A DNA stretch of 50,042 nucleotides from a virus, in the IMG/VR virus record IMGVR_UViG_3300032087_003940, positions 1 to 50,042 of that record; one strand, 5' to 3'. Position numbers and translations under genes: made by a program. Of this stretch, positions 17,593-26,751 are shown one piece after another (position 1 is the first letter of the stretch; every line of letters starts with the position of its first letter). The notes under the pieces are model-generated. The model was not told where the DNA came from. It did no database searches and saw only the letters and a list, made by a program, of their open reading frames with translations.

Positions 17593-17788
17593 TAAAGATC
17601 AATTAGCTCATCAAAGAATCTCAGATCATGAGAAGCTTTGTCGTATCATGCAGGAAGAAACAAATAAAAAAATAAAAGACTTACATAACGATATACACAG
17701 AATAGAAAAGATATTAGTAGCCAGCACAGGCTTTTTAATGACATCTATGGTTGGTTTAATTATTGCAATGATAATTAAAATATTCTAA
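17573..17788 (+). CDS. Coiled-coil plus one membrane helix, XhlA/holin-like
   Basis: The protein has 71 residues from GTG 17573, behind a GAGGAGG ribosome site about 10 bases upstream. Residues 10-45 are charged and helical; residues about 48-70 form one hydrophobic segment (ILVASTGFLMTSMVGLIIAM). This matches the layout of XhlA-type lysis accessory proteins and small marine phage membrane proteins. It overlaps the previous gene by 20 bases. A lysis role is inferred only from the layout. Confidence 0.6.
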   Translation: MPRKTTNKDQLAHQRISDHEKLCRIMQEETNKKIKDLHNDIHRIEKILVASTGFLMTSMVGLIIAMIIKIF

Positions 17789-17796
17789 AAGGTTTT

Positions 17797-18519
17797 GTGC
17801 AACTCCATAAAACAAAAACTAAATTTTTTATCACTGATTTAAAAAGAGAGAATAAATACGATTATAAATCTTATACACGTAACGACAATGACGGGCCACG
17901 AACCTACAATGTCGGAGATAAAAAAATACCATCAGTAACTACAATACTTTCAGCCACACAATCAAAAGAAAAAAGAGAAGCTCTAGATAGATGGAGAGAA
18001 AGAGAAGGCTATCAGAATGCTGCAAGGATAACTCAACAAGCTGCTAAGAGAGGAACTGAAATGCATTATGTATTAGAGCAATACATCAATGGCGTTGGTT
18101 ATTTAAATTTATCTGATGAAGGTGCCCAAGCTAGAATGATGGCGCATGAAATTATTTTAAATCTAGAACCACTCAAAGTAGTTTATGGATCAGAGGTTAG
18201 TTTAGCTTATGAAGATCAATGGGCCGGCTCAACAGATCTGGTTTGTCTTTACGATGGTAAACCAACTATCTTAGACTTTAAACAATCTAACAAACCTAAA
18301 AGAGAAGAATGGATTGAAGATTATTATTATCAAATTGCTGCATACTCATTAGCACACAAAAAAAATTATGGACCAATAACTCAAGGAATGATTTCGATTT
18401 GCACTAAAGATAAATTGTATCAAGGTTTTAAGATGAATGAAGACAAATTAAAACAGTATGAAGACAAATGGTTTAAGCGTGTAGAAGAATATAATAAAAT
18501 TAATCGAAATAACGCTTAA
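17797..18519 (+). CDS. PD-(D/E)XK exonuclease
   Basis: The protein has 240 residues from GTG 17797, with AAAAGG 5 bases upstream. Nuclease residues are in order: RGTEMH with His90, Asp147 in GSTDLVCLY, Asp160-Phe-Lys162 in ILDFKQ, and Gln179 with Tyr183 in YYQIAAY. This is the RecB/Cas4-like nuclease layout used for DNA-end processing, recombination or host DNA breakdown. It is the first gene of the DNA metabolism block, and its 3' end overlaps the leftward helicase gene by 20 bases. Confidence 0.8.
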   Translation: MQLHKTKTKFFITDLKRENKYDYKSYTRNDNDGPRTYNVGDKKIPSVTTILSATQSKEKREALDRWREREGYQNAARITQQAAKRGTEMHYVLEQYINGVGYLNLSDEGAQARMMAHEIILNLEPLKVVYGSEVSLAYEDQWAGSTDLVCLYDGKPTILDFKQSNKPKREEWIEDYYYQIAAYSLAHKKNYGPITQGMISICTKDKLYQGFKMNEDKLKQYEDKWFKRVEEYNKINRNNA

Positions 18520-19918
18520 TATTATCACCCATTATCTCTTTACTTAAATCTCTTTTACCATCTAAAGAATTTAAAATTAATTCATCAATAGTATTAGGTG
18601 CTACAAGGTCTATGTAGGAAACTTTAAAAGTTTGACCAATTCTGTGAGCACGGTCCTCGCTTTGATCACGATGTTCAAGATTGTAAGAGTTACTGAAATA
18701 AATAACATTCCTAGCAGCAGTAAGGGTAAGACCAAAACCGCCAACACTAGGATTACCGACAAGGAAACGACATCCAGAATTATTCTGAAAGTTTTCAACA
18801 GCACGTTTACGATTATCGACACTAACCGCTCCGTATATGGAAACCAAACTTTCTTTGCCATAGTTCTTCTCCAACATTTTTTCGATCTGTTTAATATTAA
18901 AAATATAATTAGCCCATATTATACTCTTGCCAGTGGTCTCCTCCAATATGCTCTCAAGCTCTTTGAGTTTAGGATTTGTTTTAAATTGAACAATATCCTC
19001 AGTATCTGTTTTAGTAAAACCACAAGTAACCTGATGTAATTTAATAATTTCAGTCAGCTTGTTGGTGTAAGAAACTTCTTTATCATAGATGATTGCCCTA
19101 GCCTCTCTCTTCAATCTAGTATAAATTTTTTTCTGTTCTTCTGATAATTCTATATTTCTAATAAAATGTTGTTTAGGCGGAAGATCAAGACAATCCTCTT
19201 TTGTACATCTAAAAGAAAACAATTTTAATTTTTGTTCTAGCTCTTCTGTATTAATAAATTTTACAGGTATTTTTGTTGAATGTGTGCCTAGGTTTATCTC
19301 TTTCAAAATAGCATATCTGTTTCTAAATGCATAATAAGATTTAAAACCTAATAGATCTTTACTCAAAAATTCACATTGTGTATAAAGGTCTAATGGATTT
19401 TTTGTTACTGGGGAGCCTGTCAATATACGTCTGTACTTGGCGAGATAACCAATTTTACACAATTCTTGCGTTCTCTTCGCACGTTTATTTTTTATTGTGG
19501 TACTTTCATCTACTATAAGAAGAGTTTTGTCACCCCTTTTTAATAATTGATGTTTTAAAAACTTCACACCTTTGTTTCTAGATAGTGATTCAATATTCAT
19601 TAATAAAAAAAAGAATTTATTGTATTTATATTTATCTAATTTTTTAAGGTTGTGTGTTTTCCAAATAAAAATATCAGGTTGTAGTTTAGAATGATTCTTA
19701 ATTTCTTTAACCCAGTTGGTATAGACTGAGTTAGGTGCTAATACAATTACATCGTTTATTTCTTTACGTTCGTATAAAAAGTTAGCATTATCAATGGCCA
19801 CTTTAGTTTTACCTGTGCCCATCTCCATAAAATAGCCGTACGCTTTTTGTTCATGTCCTAAGTCAAATGCTTTAGCTTGATGTTTGAATGGCTTAGTTTT
19901 CCACACACTTGCTTCCAT
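18500..19918 (-). CDS. SNF2-family DEAD/H helicase/translocase
   Basis: The protein has 472 residues from the ATG read leftward at 19918; a longer frame to 20056 would cross the divergent upstream region. Motifs in order are FKHQAKAF near 11, Walker A MEMGTGKT near 31-38, APNSVYTNW, the Walker B equivalent VDEST, LTGSPV, GFGLTLTAARNVIYFS and RAHRIGQT. SNF2-like proteins are double-stranded DNA translocases common in phage replication modules. It is the only leftward gene among rightward neighbours and converges on the exonuclease gene, so it must have its own promoter. Confidence 0.85.
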   Translation of the reverse strand: MEASVWKTKPFKHQAKAFDLGHEQKAYGYFMEMGTGKTKVAIDNANFLYERKEINDVIVLAPNSVYTNWVKEIKNHSKLQPDIFIWKTHNLKKLDKYKYNKFFFLLMNIESLSRNKGVKFLKHQLLKRGDKTLLIVDESTTIKNKRAKRTQELCKIGYLAKYRRILTGSPVTKNPLDLYTQCEFLSKDLLGFKSYYAFRNRYAILKEINLGTHSTKIPVKFINTEELEQKLKLFSFRCTKEDCLDLPPKQHFIRNIELSEEQKKIYTRLKREARAIIYDKEVSYTNKLTEIIKLHQVTCGFTKTDTEDIVQFKTNPKLKELESILEETTGKSIIWANYIFNIKQIEKMLEKNYGKESLVSIYGAVSVDNRKRAVENFQNNSGCRFLVGNPSVGGFGLTLTAARNVIYFSNSYNLEHRDQSEDRAHRIGQTFKVSYIDLVAPNTIDELILNSLDGKRDLSKEIMGDNIKRYFD

Positions 19919-19985
19919 GCATTCTTTTAAACTTTTTCCTTTACAAATACAAATAAAAATATATAAGCACTTCAAAGGAGGTTCT
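19919..19985. promoter_or_regulatory. Divergent intergenic region between helicase and 19986 gene
   Basis: Sixty-seven AT-rich bases separate two divergent start codons. AAATATATAAG at about 19956-19966 could serve as a -10 region for the rightward gene, and AAGGAGG lies just before its ATG. No good -35 box is visible, so promoter placement is tentative. Confidence 0.35.
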
Positions 19986-20528
19986 ATGGATTTAGAACAA
20001 GAGTCGACCATTGCGGTCGATACCGGGATGTCAAAGGACATCGCCGATTCTTGCAATAAGTTAATAGATACTCAGAAACAGTTAAAAGCGATAGACGATA
20101 AACGAAAAAAGTTAGAAGAAGTTGAACGCACTCTTTCTGAGCAAACTATTCCAAACTTAATGCAACAGGCAGGTATTTCAATGCTTAAATTAGCAGATGG
20201 TTCATCTGTTGAGATAAGTAAAAAATATGCTGCTAGAATTCCTGCAGCTAAAAGTAATGAAGCTCTATCTTGGTTAAGAGAAAATGGTTTTGAAGATCTA
20301 ATCAAAAATGATCTCTCAATGTCGTTTGGTATGAAACAAGATAATGAAGCAAAAGCTTTAGCAGCGGAACTCATCGAAAAAGGTTTTAACGTCAAACAGA
20401 AAACCCATGTTCATCATAGTACACTTGCTGGATTTGTAAGAGAACAAGTCGAGTCTGGTAAAGACGTACCCCATGATTTATTTGGTGTTTATGTTGCCGA
20501 TAGAACTAAAATATTAACAAAGGAATAA
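19986..20528 (+). CDS. Hypothetical replication-module protein with N-terminal coiled coil
   Basis: The protein has 180 residues from ATG 19986, preceded by AAAGGAGG. Residues about 20-60 are a Lys/Glu/Leu coiled coil. The middle (KLADGSSVEISKKYAAR near 70-86) looks like a small beta domain, and the C-terminus is mixed helix and strand. It is followed two bases later by the SSB candidate gene. A recombination or DNA-binding helper role is plausible from context, but no family is recognised. Confidence 0.6.
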   Translation: MDLEQESTIAVDTGMSKDIADSCNKLIDTQKQLKAIDDKRKKLEEVERTLSEQTIPNLMQQAGISMLKLADGSSVEISKKYAARIPAAKSNEALSWLRENGFEDLIKNDLSMSFGMKQDNEAKALAAELIEKGFNVKQKTHVHHSTLAGFVREQVESGKDVPHDLFGVYVADRTKILTKE

Positions 20529-20529
20529 T

Positions 20530-21348
20530 ATGCCAAAAACAGAACAAGCTCAGTCTCAAGAGCTTACCAAAAAAACTGAGGCAAAACTTCCTGCAAAAAT
20601 TGATTTAGAATCATATGCAGGACAAGGTTCGGAATTTGTAAGTGCAAACGATCAAAAATTACCGATCCTTAAAATTCTTTATGCTAACTCACCAGTGCTT
20701 GATGAAAGTGATGGTAAGTACATAGAGACAGCAAAACCAGGTGACATCTATTCAGAAACTTCTGGAACTTTATGGAAAGGCAAAGACGGAATATTAGTTG
20801 TTCCATGTCTTTACATAAATACTTATAATGAGTGGAAAGATAGAGGTGATTCACCAGGAAGACCAGTAGGTATACATACAGATCCTGCTATTATGGCTAA
20901 AACAAATAGAGGGGATGATAACAAAGATAGACTTGAAAACGGTAACTATGTAGAAGATACAGGAAACCATTTCGTTTATATCTTAGATAAAAATTATCAA
21001 CCTGTAGAGCAAGCGTTGATAACTATGAAATCTACTCAAAAGAAAAAATCTAAAACTTGGAATACTATGATTGGTACAAGAAGAAAACAAGGAAAGAAAT
21101 CCATGTTCAATCCACCAAGATGGTCTACAGTTTATAGATTAAAAACTACTAAAGAATCTAATTCACAAAACTCTTGGTATGGTTGGGTTGTTGAGTTTGA
21201 TAAATTTTTAGATGAAGTTAAGGACACTAAACTTTTACAAACAACACATTCATTTTATGAGTCAGCAATGAAGAGTGATATCTTTGGTAAAGTAGATTTT
21301 GTTGAAGAAAAACAACAAATGAAAAAAGCTGATGGTGTTCCATTTTAA
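20530..21348 (+). CDS. Single-stranded DNA-binding protein candidate
   Basis: The protein has 272 residues. The central part is beta-rich with aromatic and basic residues (WKGKDGILVVPCLYINTYNEW near 77-97; a KKKSKTWNTMIGTRRKQGKK patch near 171-190) and could bind DNA. The last residues are DGVPF, resembling the acidic-Pro-Phe tip (DDIPF type) by which SSB proteins recruit partners. It lies just before the primase and helicase genes. The assignment rests on the tail, composition and place; no family name is certain. Confidence 0.55.
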   Translation: MPKTEQAQSQELTKKTEAKLPAKIDLESYAGQGSEFVSANDQKLPILKILYANSPVLDESDGKYIETAKPGDIYSETSGTLWKGKDGILVVPCLYINTYNEWKDRGDSPGRPVGIHTDPAIMAKTNRGDDNKDRLENGNYVEDTGNHFVYILDKNYQPVEQALITMKSTQKKKSKTWNTMIGTRRKQGKKSMFNPPRWSTVYRLKTTKESNSQNSWYGWVVEFDKFLDEVKDTKLLQTTHSFYESAMKSDIFGKVDFVEEKQQMKKADGVPF

Positions 21349-22907
21349 TGATCAAGGATCTCTTAAAGTTATTTCAAGGTGATCCTAGTCAGTATCTCAC
21401 TACCGTTCTTACAGGGACGGTAGATGAGAGGGGCAAGCATGAAGCTGAATGTAGCACGGTTCACGAACCTGTCACTGAAGAAATTTGGAAGAAACATATA
21501 TCAGGTGAGTTACGAATAGGTATTAGACCTGAGAAAGATGACGTTGTTAAATGGGGGTGTATAGATATAGATCCCCGTAGTTATAAAGATTACGCATCAA
21601 AAAAATATTTAGACATTATTAGAAACAATAATTTACCTTTGGTCCCAACAAGATCTAAATCAGGAGGCCTTCATTTATTTTTATTTTTAGATGATTGGTA
21701 TAAGATTGTAGATGTTAAGAAAGTTTTAAACGCTTGGAATGATAAATACTTTCTGAGTGATGAAGTATTTCCAATGAACAAAGCAATGAATATGCCTTAC
21801 TTCAAAGCAGATGCAACCACGGAACACGGCTATGATGATAGCGGAAATCCAATTTTAGTTGGTAGATTTATTGAGATAGCAAAAACAAAAGTTTCAAGTT
21901 TAAAAGAATTACAAGATTTAAAAACAGAGGATTACGAACCTGAGTTTGACTATAGCAAGTTTCCTCCTTGCATACAGAATTTGTTAAGAGAAAAATGGGC
22001 AGGCAATCATAGAAATGATATTTTATTTAATGCTGGTGTATTAGCAAATAAACAAAGTGATACTGCATTGAGTAAAGAAGAAATGTTTGATGTATTGAAA
22101 GAACGAAACCAACAATTTTTTGTAAGGCCTTTAAGTGAAAGTGAAATAAGAAGTTCAATATTAAAATCTATTGGAGTAAAAAATTATAGTTACAAGTGTC
22201 CTCCTAAGTATGGTGCACTTAGCCCAATATGTAATAAAGAAGTTTGTAAGACTAGAGCTCTAGGCATTGGTTTTGAACCACCTAATATTATAAATGATTT
22301 TACTGACATTACTTACACAAGGTACATGAAAACAATAGAATATAGTTTTAAATATCAAGATGAAGAAATTACAGTTAAACCCGAAGATATGGTTGACGAA
22401 AAAGCTTGGCGAAAAAAATTATTAGGATTTAGAATTTATTGGAAAACATTAGAGCGTCCTAAAAAAGCACCACCACCTTTTGAATTACTCATGCATCATA
22501 TTGTATCTAATGCAACTGAAGATACAGAGTCTAAGTGGTTAGATGTATTGAATGAAGAGCAATATGATATTCTTAAAAAGTTTTTTGAAGATCATTTAGA
22601 AGTAGATGACTACAAAAAAATTAAAGATGGTTTTGTTGTAGTAGATTCTAAAACACAGATTTGTTATTTCAAACAGAATACTTTAAAACGATTTATATCA
22701 GGTAAGAAATATTTTAATACTACCAAGGAAGCAATGAAGTTATTAGATTGTCAGCATTTAGATTATCATGAGGGTGAAAAAAATGTATGGTCTGTTAAGA
22801 TGCCTGAGTTTGTGGTTTATAAAGAAGTTAAAAAGAAAACACCACAAAAGAAAAATCAAATATCAGAATTAGATGATGAATACCATACAGGAAAATTCAG
22901 AACTTAA
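21348..22907 (+). CDS. Archaeo-eukaryotic-type DNA primase
   Basis: The protein has 519 residues. The AEP fold is indicated by WGCIDIDP (Asp73, Asp75 as catalytic metal ligands), RSKSGGLHLFLFLDD near 102-116 with the nucleotide-binding His109, and VFPMNKAMNMPYF near 140-152, a block characteristic of TOTE-type primases. A Cys cluster CPPKYGALSPICNKEVC near 284-300 may bind zinc. The C-terminal half has no assigned domain. It starts in an ATGA-type overlap with the SSB candidate and overlaps the helicase gene by 35 bases, suggesting a primosome-like unit. Confidence 0.75.
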   Translation: MIKDLLKLFQGDPSQYLTTVLTGTVDERGKHEAECSTVHEPVTEEIWKKHISGELRIGIRPEKDDVVKWGCIDIDPRSYKDYASKKYLDIIRNNNLPLVPTRSKSGGLHLFLFLDDWYKIVDVKKVLNAWNDKYFLSDEVFPMNKAMNMPYFKADATTEHGYDDSGNPILVGRFIEIAKTKVSSLKELQDLKTEDYEPEFDYSKFPPCIQNLLREKWAGNHRNDILFNAGVLANKQSDTALSKEEMFDVLKERNQQFFVRPLSESEIRSSILKSIGVKNYSYKCPPKYGALSPICNKEVCKTRALGIGFEPPNIINDFTDITYTRYMKTIEYSFKYQDEEITVKPEDMVDEKAWRKKLLGFRIYWKTLERPKKAPPPFELLMHHIVSNATEDTESKWLDVLNEEQYDILKKFFEDHLEVDDYKKIKDGFVVVDSKTQICYFKQNTLKRFISGKKYFNTTKEAMKLLDCQHLDYHEGEKNVWSVKMPEFVVYKEVKKKTPQKKNQISELDDEYHTGKFRT

Positions 22908-24516
22908 ACTTCTTAAAGAGTTTAGAAAAAAGACGGTGAAAATATTTGGACCACCAGGTACAGGTAAAACATATACACTTATTGAAAGAGTTTTAAAAAG
23001 ACATTTAAAAAAAGGTGCTAGACCACAACAGATAGCTTTTCTATCTTTTACAAATAAAGCTGTTAATACTGCAAAGGAAAGAGCTCTTGAAGCTTTCCCA
23101 CAATATGAAGCAGATGACTTCAACAAGTTTAATACATTACATAAATATTGCAGAAAGTTTTTTGAAGAAGAAGTATTCGATCCTAAAGATTGTATGATTG
23201 ATTATGCATTACAAAATCATATTGTTAAAAGAACTGATTCAAGATTATCTGAAGATGACTTTACTTACAAAGATTGGTCTTTACAAATTTATAGTAAAGC
23301 AAGAAATTTAAGACTTAGTCCAACTACAGTTTATAAACAAGAAGCATACAAAAGAGATAGTCTAGATGTTTTTGTTAGAAAGATAAGAACATACGAACAT
23401 TACAAAACTTCAGGTGGTGAAAGATCTTTTATAGATTTTGATGACATGATTGAAAGAGCTATATATGAAGTTAATTTTACACCATTAGATATTTTAATTT
23501 TAGATGAAGCTCAAGATTGTACACCACTACAATGGGATGTAATTTATAAGATGGCTAAAAATGTTAATCGTATTTATTTAGCTGGTGATGATGATCAAGG
23601 TATATACAAATGGAATGGTGCAGATCCTTCGTATTTTACAGATTACTTTCCAGGAAGAAAAGTTAGATTAAGAAAGACAAGAAGATTTGGTGAAGCTATT
23701 CATCACTTCTCACAAATAATTCGTAGAGGTATACAAGGTAGTATTGAAAAAGAATATCTACCATCAGACAAAGATGGATATGTCAAAAGCTATTTTGATT
23801 TTAGTGAGATACCTATAAAAAAAGAAAAAGGAACTTGGTTTATATTAGGCCGTATCAATAGCACTGTTAACGAATTAAGAATGATAGCAAAAGATGCAGG
23901 ACTATATTTTAAAGATAATCATGAGAATAAATGTTTTGATCAAAGACAATGGCAAGCAATTAAGTCATGGACAAGATTAAGTAATGGTAAAAAAATAAAT
24001 AAACATGATGCTCAAAATTTATACAGATATATTAGAGAACTAACACAAACCAGTTTTAGAGGAGACAAATTTTGGATAGGAGAACCAGACTTTAGAGATT
24101 ACAGTTTTGAGGAATTAAAAGATTGGTGTGGTCTAGCAATACCTGATAAATCAAAAAAGAAACCGTGGTACTGGATATTGAGACGTAACTTCAAACCAAA
24201 ACAAACAAGACATTTTATTAGATTACTTAGAAACTATGGACAAGAAGAGTTAGATCAAGATCCAAAAATAATTATAGATACAATACACTCTGTTAAAGGT
24301 GATGAAGCAGATCATGTAGTTATGTACAGCAAAGGTAATTATGCATCAGACTTTGGTCACAAAAAAAGAGATGACAAAACCGATGAACGTAAAGTGTGGT
24401 ACACAGGAGTTACTAGAGCAAAAAGAACTTTACATTTACTTCGAACAGACTATAAGTATAACTATCCAATTGGAGCAGATTATTTAATCTATATTAAGGA
24501 GAAAATGAATGACTGA
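22873..24516 (+). CDS. UvrD/Rep-like superfamily 1 helicase
   Basis: The protein has 547 residues from ATG 22873 (a second ATG follows at once). Helicase motifs are complete: GPPGTGKT near 26-33, LSFTNKAV, LILDEAQD, LAGDDDQGIYKWNGAD, LRKTRRFG, DTIHSVKGDEAD and YTGVTRAKR. This is an ATP-driven 3'-to-5' SF1A helicase type. It probably unwinds DNA at the fork for PolA, since the window has no DnaB-like helicase. It overlaps the primase gene by 35 bases and the next gene by 8. Confidence 0.85.
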   Translation: MMNTIQENSELKLLKEFRKKTVKIFGPPGTGKTYTLIERVLKRHLKKGARPQQIAFLSFTNKAVNTAKERALEAFPQYEADDFNKFNTLHKYCRKFFEEEVFDPKDCMIDYALQNHIVKRTDSRLSEDDFTYKDWSLQIYSKARNLRLSPTTVYKQEAYKRDSLDVFVRKIRTYEHYKTSGGERSFIDFDDMIERAIYEVNFTPLDILILDEAQDCTPLQWDVIYKMAKNVNRIYLAGDDDQGIYKWNGADPSYFTDYFPGRKVRLRKTRRFGEAIHHFSQIIRRGIQGSIEKEYLPSDKDGYVKSYFDFSEIPIKKEKGTWFILGRINSTVNELRMIAKDAGLYFKDNHENKCFDQRQWQAIKSWTRLSNGKKINKHDAQNLYRYIRELTQTSFRGDKFWIGEPDFRDYSFEELKDWCGLAIPDKSKKKPWYWILRRNFKPKQTRHFIRLLRNYGQEELDQDPKIIIDTIHSVKGDEADHVVMYSKGNYASDFGHKKRDDKTDERKVWYTGVTRAKRTLHLLRTDYKYNYPIGADYLIYIKEKMND

Positions 24517-24787
24517 TATAAATATGTTTGACGATTTTGAAAAAAGTACAAAAGATCGTCAGGTAGGAGGCCGACACTATAAAGGCTATGCCATTCAGCC
24601 ATATGATTTTATTTCAAGTAATCAATTAAATTTTTTTCAAGGAGTATGTATAAAATATATTATTAGGTATTTGAAAAAGAGCGGTGAGGAAGATTTGGAG
24701 AAAGTAAAACATTACTGTGATTTAGAAATAGCTAGATTAAGAAAACAAAAGAGGTTGAGTGATAAAGGAAAAATGCGAAAAGTGTGA
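24509..24787 (+). CDS. DUF3310 protein
   Basis: The protein has 92 residues. The DUF3310 pattern is clear: QVGGRHYKGYAIQPYDFI near 18-35, then CIKYIIRYLKKSGEEDLEKV near 47-66. The family is widespread in phages and sometimes labelled a nucleotide-kinase-related protein, but its function is not established. It lies between helicase and polymerase genes and overlaps both neighbours. Confidence 0.8.
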   Translation: MTDINMFDDFEKSTKDRQVGGRHYKGYAIQPYDFISSNQLNFFQGVCIKYIIRYLKKSGEEDLEKVKHYCDLEIARLRKQKRLSDKGKMRKV

Positions 24788-24911
24788 ATCACTTGCCGTA
24801 CTAATTTTTAACGATAAAAACTATTGTGTTGAATGTTACGCAGATATAAAAAAAATACCAATAAAAGAATTAATGGAGAAAAATGAGTCTACAACTAACG
24901 ATGAATTTTAA
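24759..24911 (+). CDS. 50-residue zinc-ribbon-like protein
   Basis: The frame starts at GTG 24759 with AGAGG close upstream and ends at 24911, overlapping both the DUF3310 gene and the polA start. It carries two CxxC pairs (CEKC at 6-9 and CVEC at 23-26), the spacing of a small treble-clef or zinc ribbon. A DNA- or protein-binding adaptor is plausible. The Cys pairs and the overlap style make it likely real despite its length. Confidence 0.55.
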   Translation: MIKEKCEKCESLAVLIFNDKNYCVECYADIKKIPIKELMEKNESTTNDEF

Positions 24912-26751
24912 AAAACATATTTGGTCATGTCCGTCTGAATACAAAGATTTAAGTGGTGCAAAAGAAATAGCTATCGACTTAGAAACAAAAGACGATGGCA
25001 TATCAAGTAGATTAGGTGCAGGTTGGGCATTAGGTAAAGGTAATATTATTGGTTTTGCTGTAGCTGTAGAAGGATGGCAAGGTTATTTTCCCTTTGGTCA
25101 TTTCGGTGGTGGTAACATGATACCTGAGCAAGTAAAAAATTATATGAAGCAAGTGTGTGCTTTACCATGTAGAAAAATTTTTCATAACGCACAATATGAT
25201 GTGGGTTGGTTAGAAGCAGAAGGAATAAAAGTAAATGGTGAAATAGTTGATACCATGGTTGCTGCAGCCATTATAGATGAGAATAGATTTTCTTATTCAT
25301 TGAATGCATTATCTGTAGACTATCTTGGTGAGATTAAAGCAGAGACTGATTTAAAAGAAGCTGCTGCTGCCCATGGTGTAGATCCTAAAGCAGAAATGTG
25401 GAAGTTACCAGCAGAGCATGTAGGGTTCTACGCTGAACAAGATGCACGCCTCACGCTCCTATTATGGCAGAGATTTAAACAAGAGATTGCTCAACAAAGT
25501 TTAACAACAGTTTGGGAACTTGAATCAAAACTATTACCTATACTAATTAAAATGCGTCAACGAGGAGTACGAGTAGAGGTAGAACGTGCTGAATCATTAA
25601 GAAAAGAAATGCTATCCCAAGAAAAGAAAGTATTGCAAGAAATAAAAAAAGTTTCAGGACAAGAGGTCGATATTTGGAATGCCAGAAAAATAGGATCAGC
25701 CTTTGACAAATTGAAAATAGATTATCCAAGAACTGCAAAAACTGGTGAACCTTCATTTACTCATAATTGGTTAGTTAACTCTAGTCATAAACTAGCTAAG
25801 TTAATTTTACAAGGTAGAGAATTAAATAAATTTCATGGAACTTTTTTAACATCTATTATGAAGTACCAAGTTAAAGGTAGAATACATGGTGAGATCATGC
25901 AACTTAAATCTGAACATGGTGGTACAGTGTCCGGTAGATTAAGTATGTCGAATCCTAATTTACAACAGGTGCCTGCTAGAAATAAAGATTTTGGTCCAAA
26001 GATTAGATCTCTATTTTTACCGGAGGAAGATCATCAGTGGGGTAGTTTTGATTACTCGCAACAAGAACCACGAATGACGGTTCATTATGCTGCATCAATC
26101 GGTGAGGGTTATGAAGGCTCACAAGAATTAATTGAATCATATAAAAATGCTCAAGCAGATTTCCACCAAACAGTTGCAGATCTTGTAGGTATAGAAAGAA
26201 CACAAGCTAAAACAATTGGATTAGGTTTAATGTATGGTATGGGTAAAAATAAATTAGCTGTAAGTTTAGGTGTAACAAAAGAAGAAGCAGATGTATTAAT
26301 TTCAAAATATAATCGTAAGGTTCCGTTCGTAAAACAACTTTCTGATAAGTGTATGTATACAGCACAAGAGAGAGGAGTAATAAGAACAAAGAAAGGAAGA
26401 AAATGTAGATTTGATATGTGGGAAACAAAAGACTTTGGTTTACATGTTGCAGAGAAAGAAGAGAATGCAATTGCTAAATATGGAAAAGAAAATATTAAAA
26501 GAGCTTATACATACAAAGCACTTAATAGATTAATTCAAGGATCTTCAGCAGATCAAACTAAACAAGCGATGTTAGATTGTTATGAAGCAGGTTATTTGCC
26601 TATGTTGCAAATACATGATGAGCTTTGTTTCAATGTTAAAGATGAAAAACAAGCAAAAGAAATAAAAAAAATTATGGAGCAAACGATAGAATTTAAAGTT
26701 CCGTTTATAGTAGATTATGGTTTGGGCAGGTCGTGGGGTCAGGCTAAGTAA
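24883..26751 (+). CDS. polA: Family A DNA polymerase with 3'-5' exonuclease domain
   Basis: The protein has 622 residues, similar to T7-like polymerases. Exonuclease motifs: DLET (Asp32, Glu34), FHNAQYD (Asp106) and YAEQD (Tyr183, Asp187). Polymerase motif A is FDYSQQEPR (Asp390; most relatives have QIELR), motif B RTQAKTIGLGLMYG (Arg439, Lys443, Tyr451) and motif C QIHDE (Asp579, Glu580). The residue matching E. coli Phe762 is Leu447. No N-terminal 5' nuclease domain is present. AUG is preceded by GGAG. It is the core replicase of the phage. Confidence 0.9.
   Translation: MSLQLTMNFKKHIWSCPSEYKDLSGAKEIAIDLETKDDGISSRLGAGWALGKGNIIGFAVAVEGWQGYFPFGHFGGGNMIPEQVKNYMKQVCALPCRKIFHNAQYDVGWLEAEGIKVNGEIVDTMVAAAIIDENRFSYSLNALSVDYLGEIKAETDLKEAAAAHGVDPKAEMWKLPAEHVGFYAEQDARLTLLLWQRFKQEIAQQSLTTVWELESKLLPILIKMRQRGVRVEVERAESLRKEMLSQEKKVLQEIKKVSGQEVDIWNARKIGSAFDKLKIDYPRTAKTGEPSFTHNWLVNSSHKLAKLILQGRELNKFHGTFLTSIMKYQVKGRIHGEIMQLKSEHGGTVSGRLSMSNPNLQQVPARNKDFGPKIRSLFLPEEDHQWGSFDYSQQEPRMTVHYAASIGEGYEGSQELIESYKNAQADFHQTVADLVGIERTQAKTIGLGLMYGMGKNKLAVSLGVTKEEADVLISKYNRKVPFVKQLSDKCMYTAQERGVIRTKKGRKCRFDMWETKDFGLHVAEKEENAIAKYGKENIKRAYTYKALNRLIQGSSADQTKQAMLDCYEAGYLPMLQIHDELCFNVKDEKQAKEIKKIMEQTIEFKVPFIVDYGLGRSWGQAK

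Noticed and set aside
19918-20056. Longer helicase N-terminus up to 20056
   Set aside because: It would cross the divergent region and the strong start of the 19986 gene, and the added residues lack family similarity.
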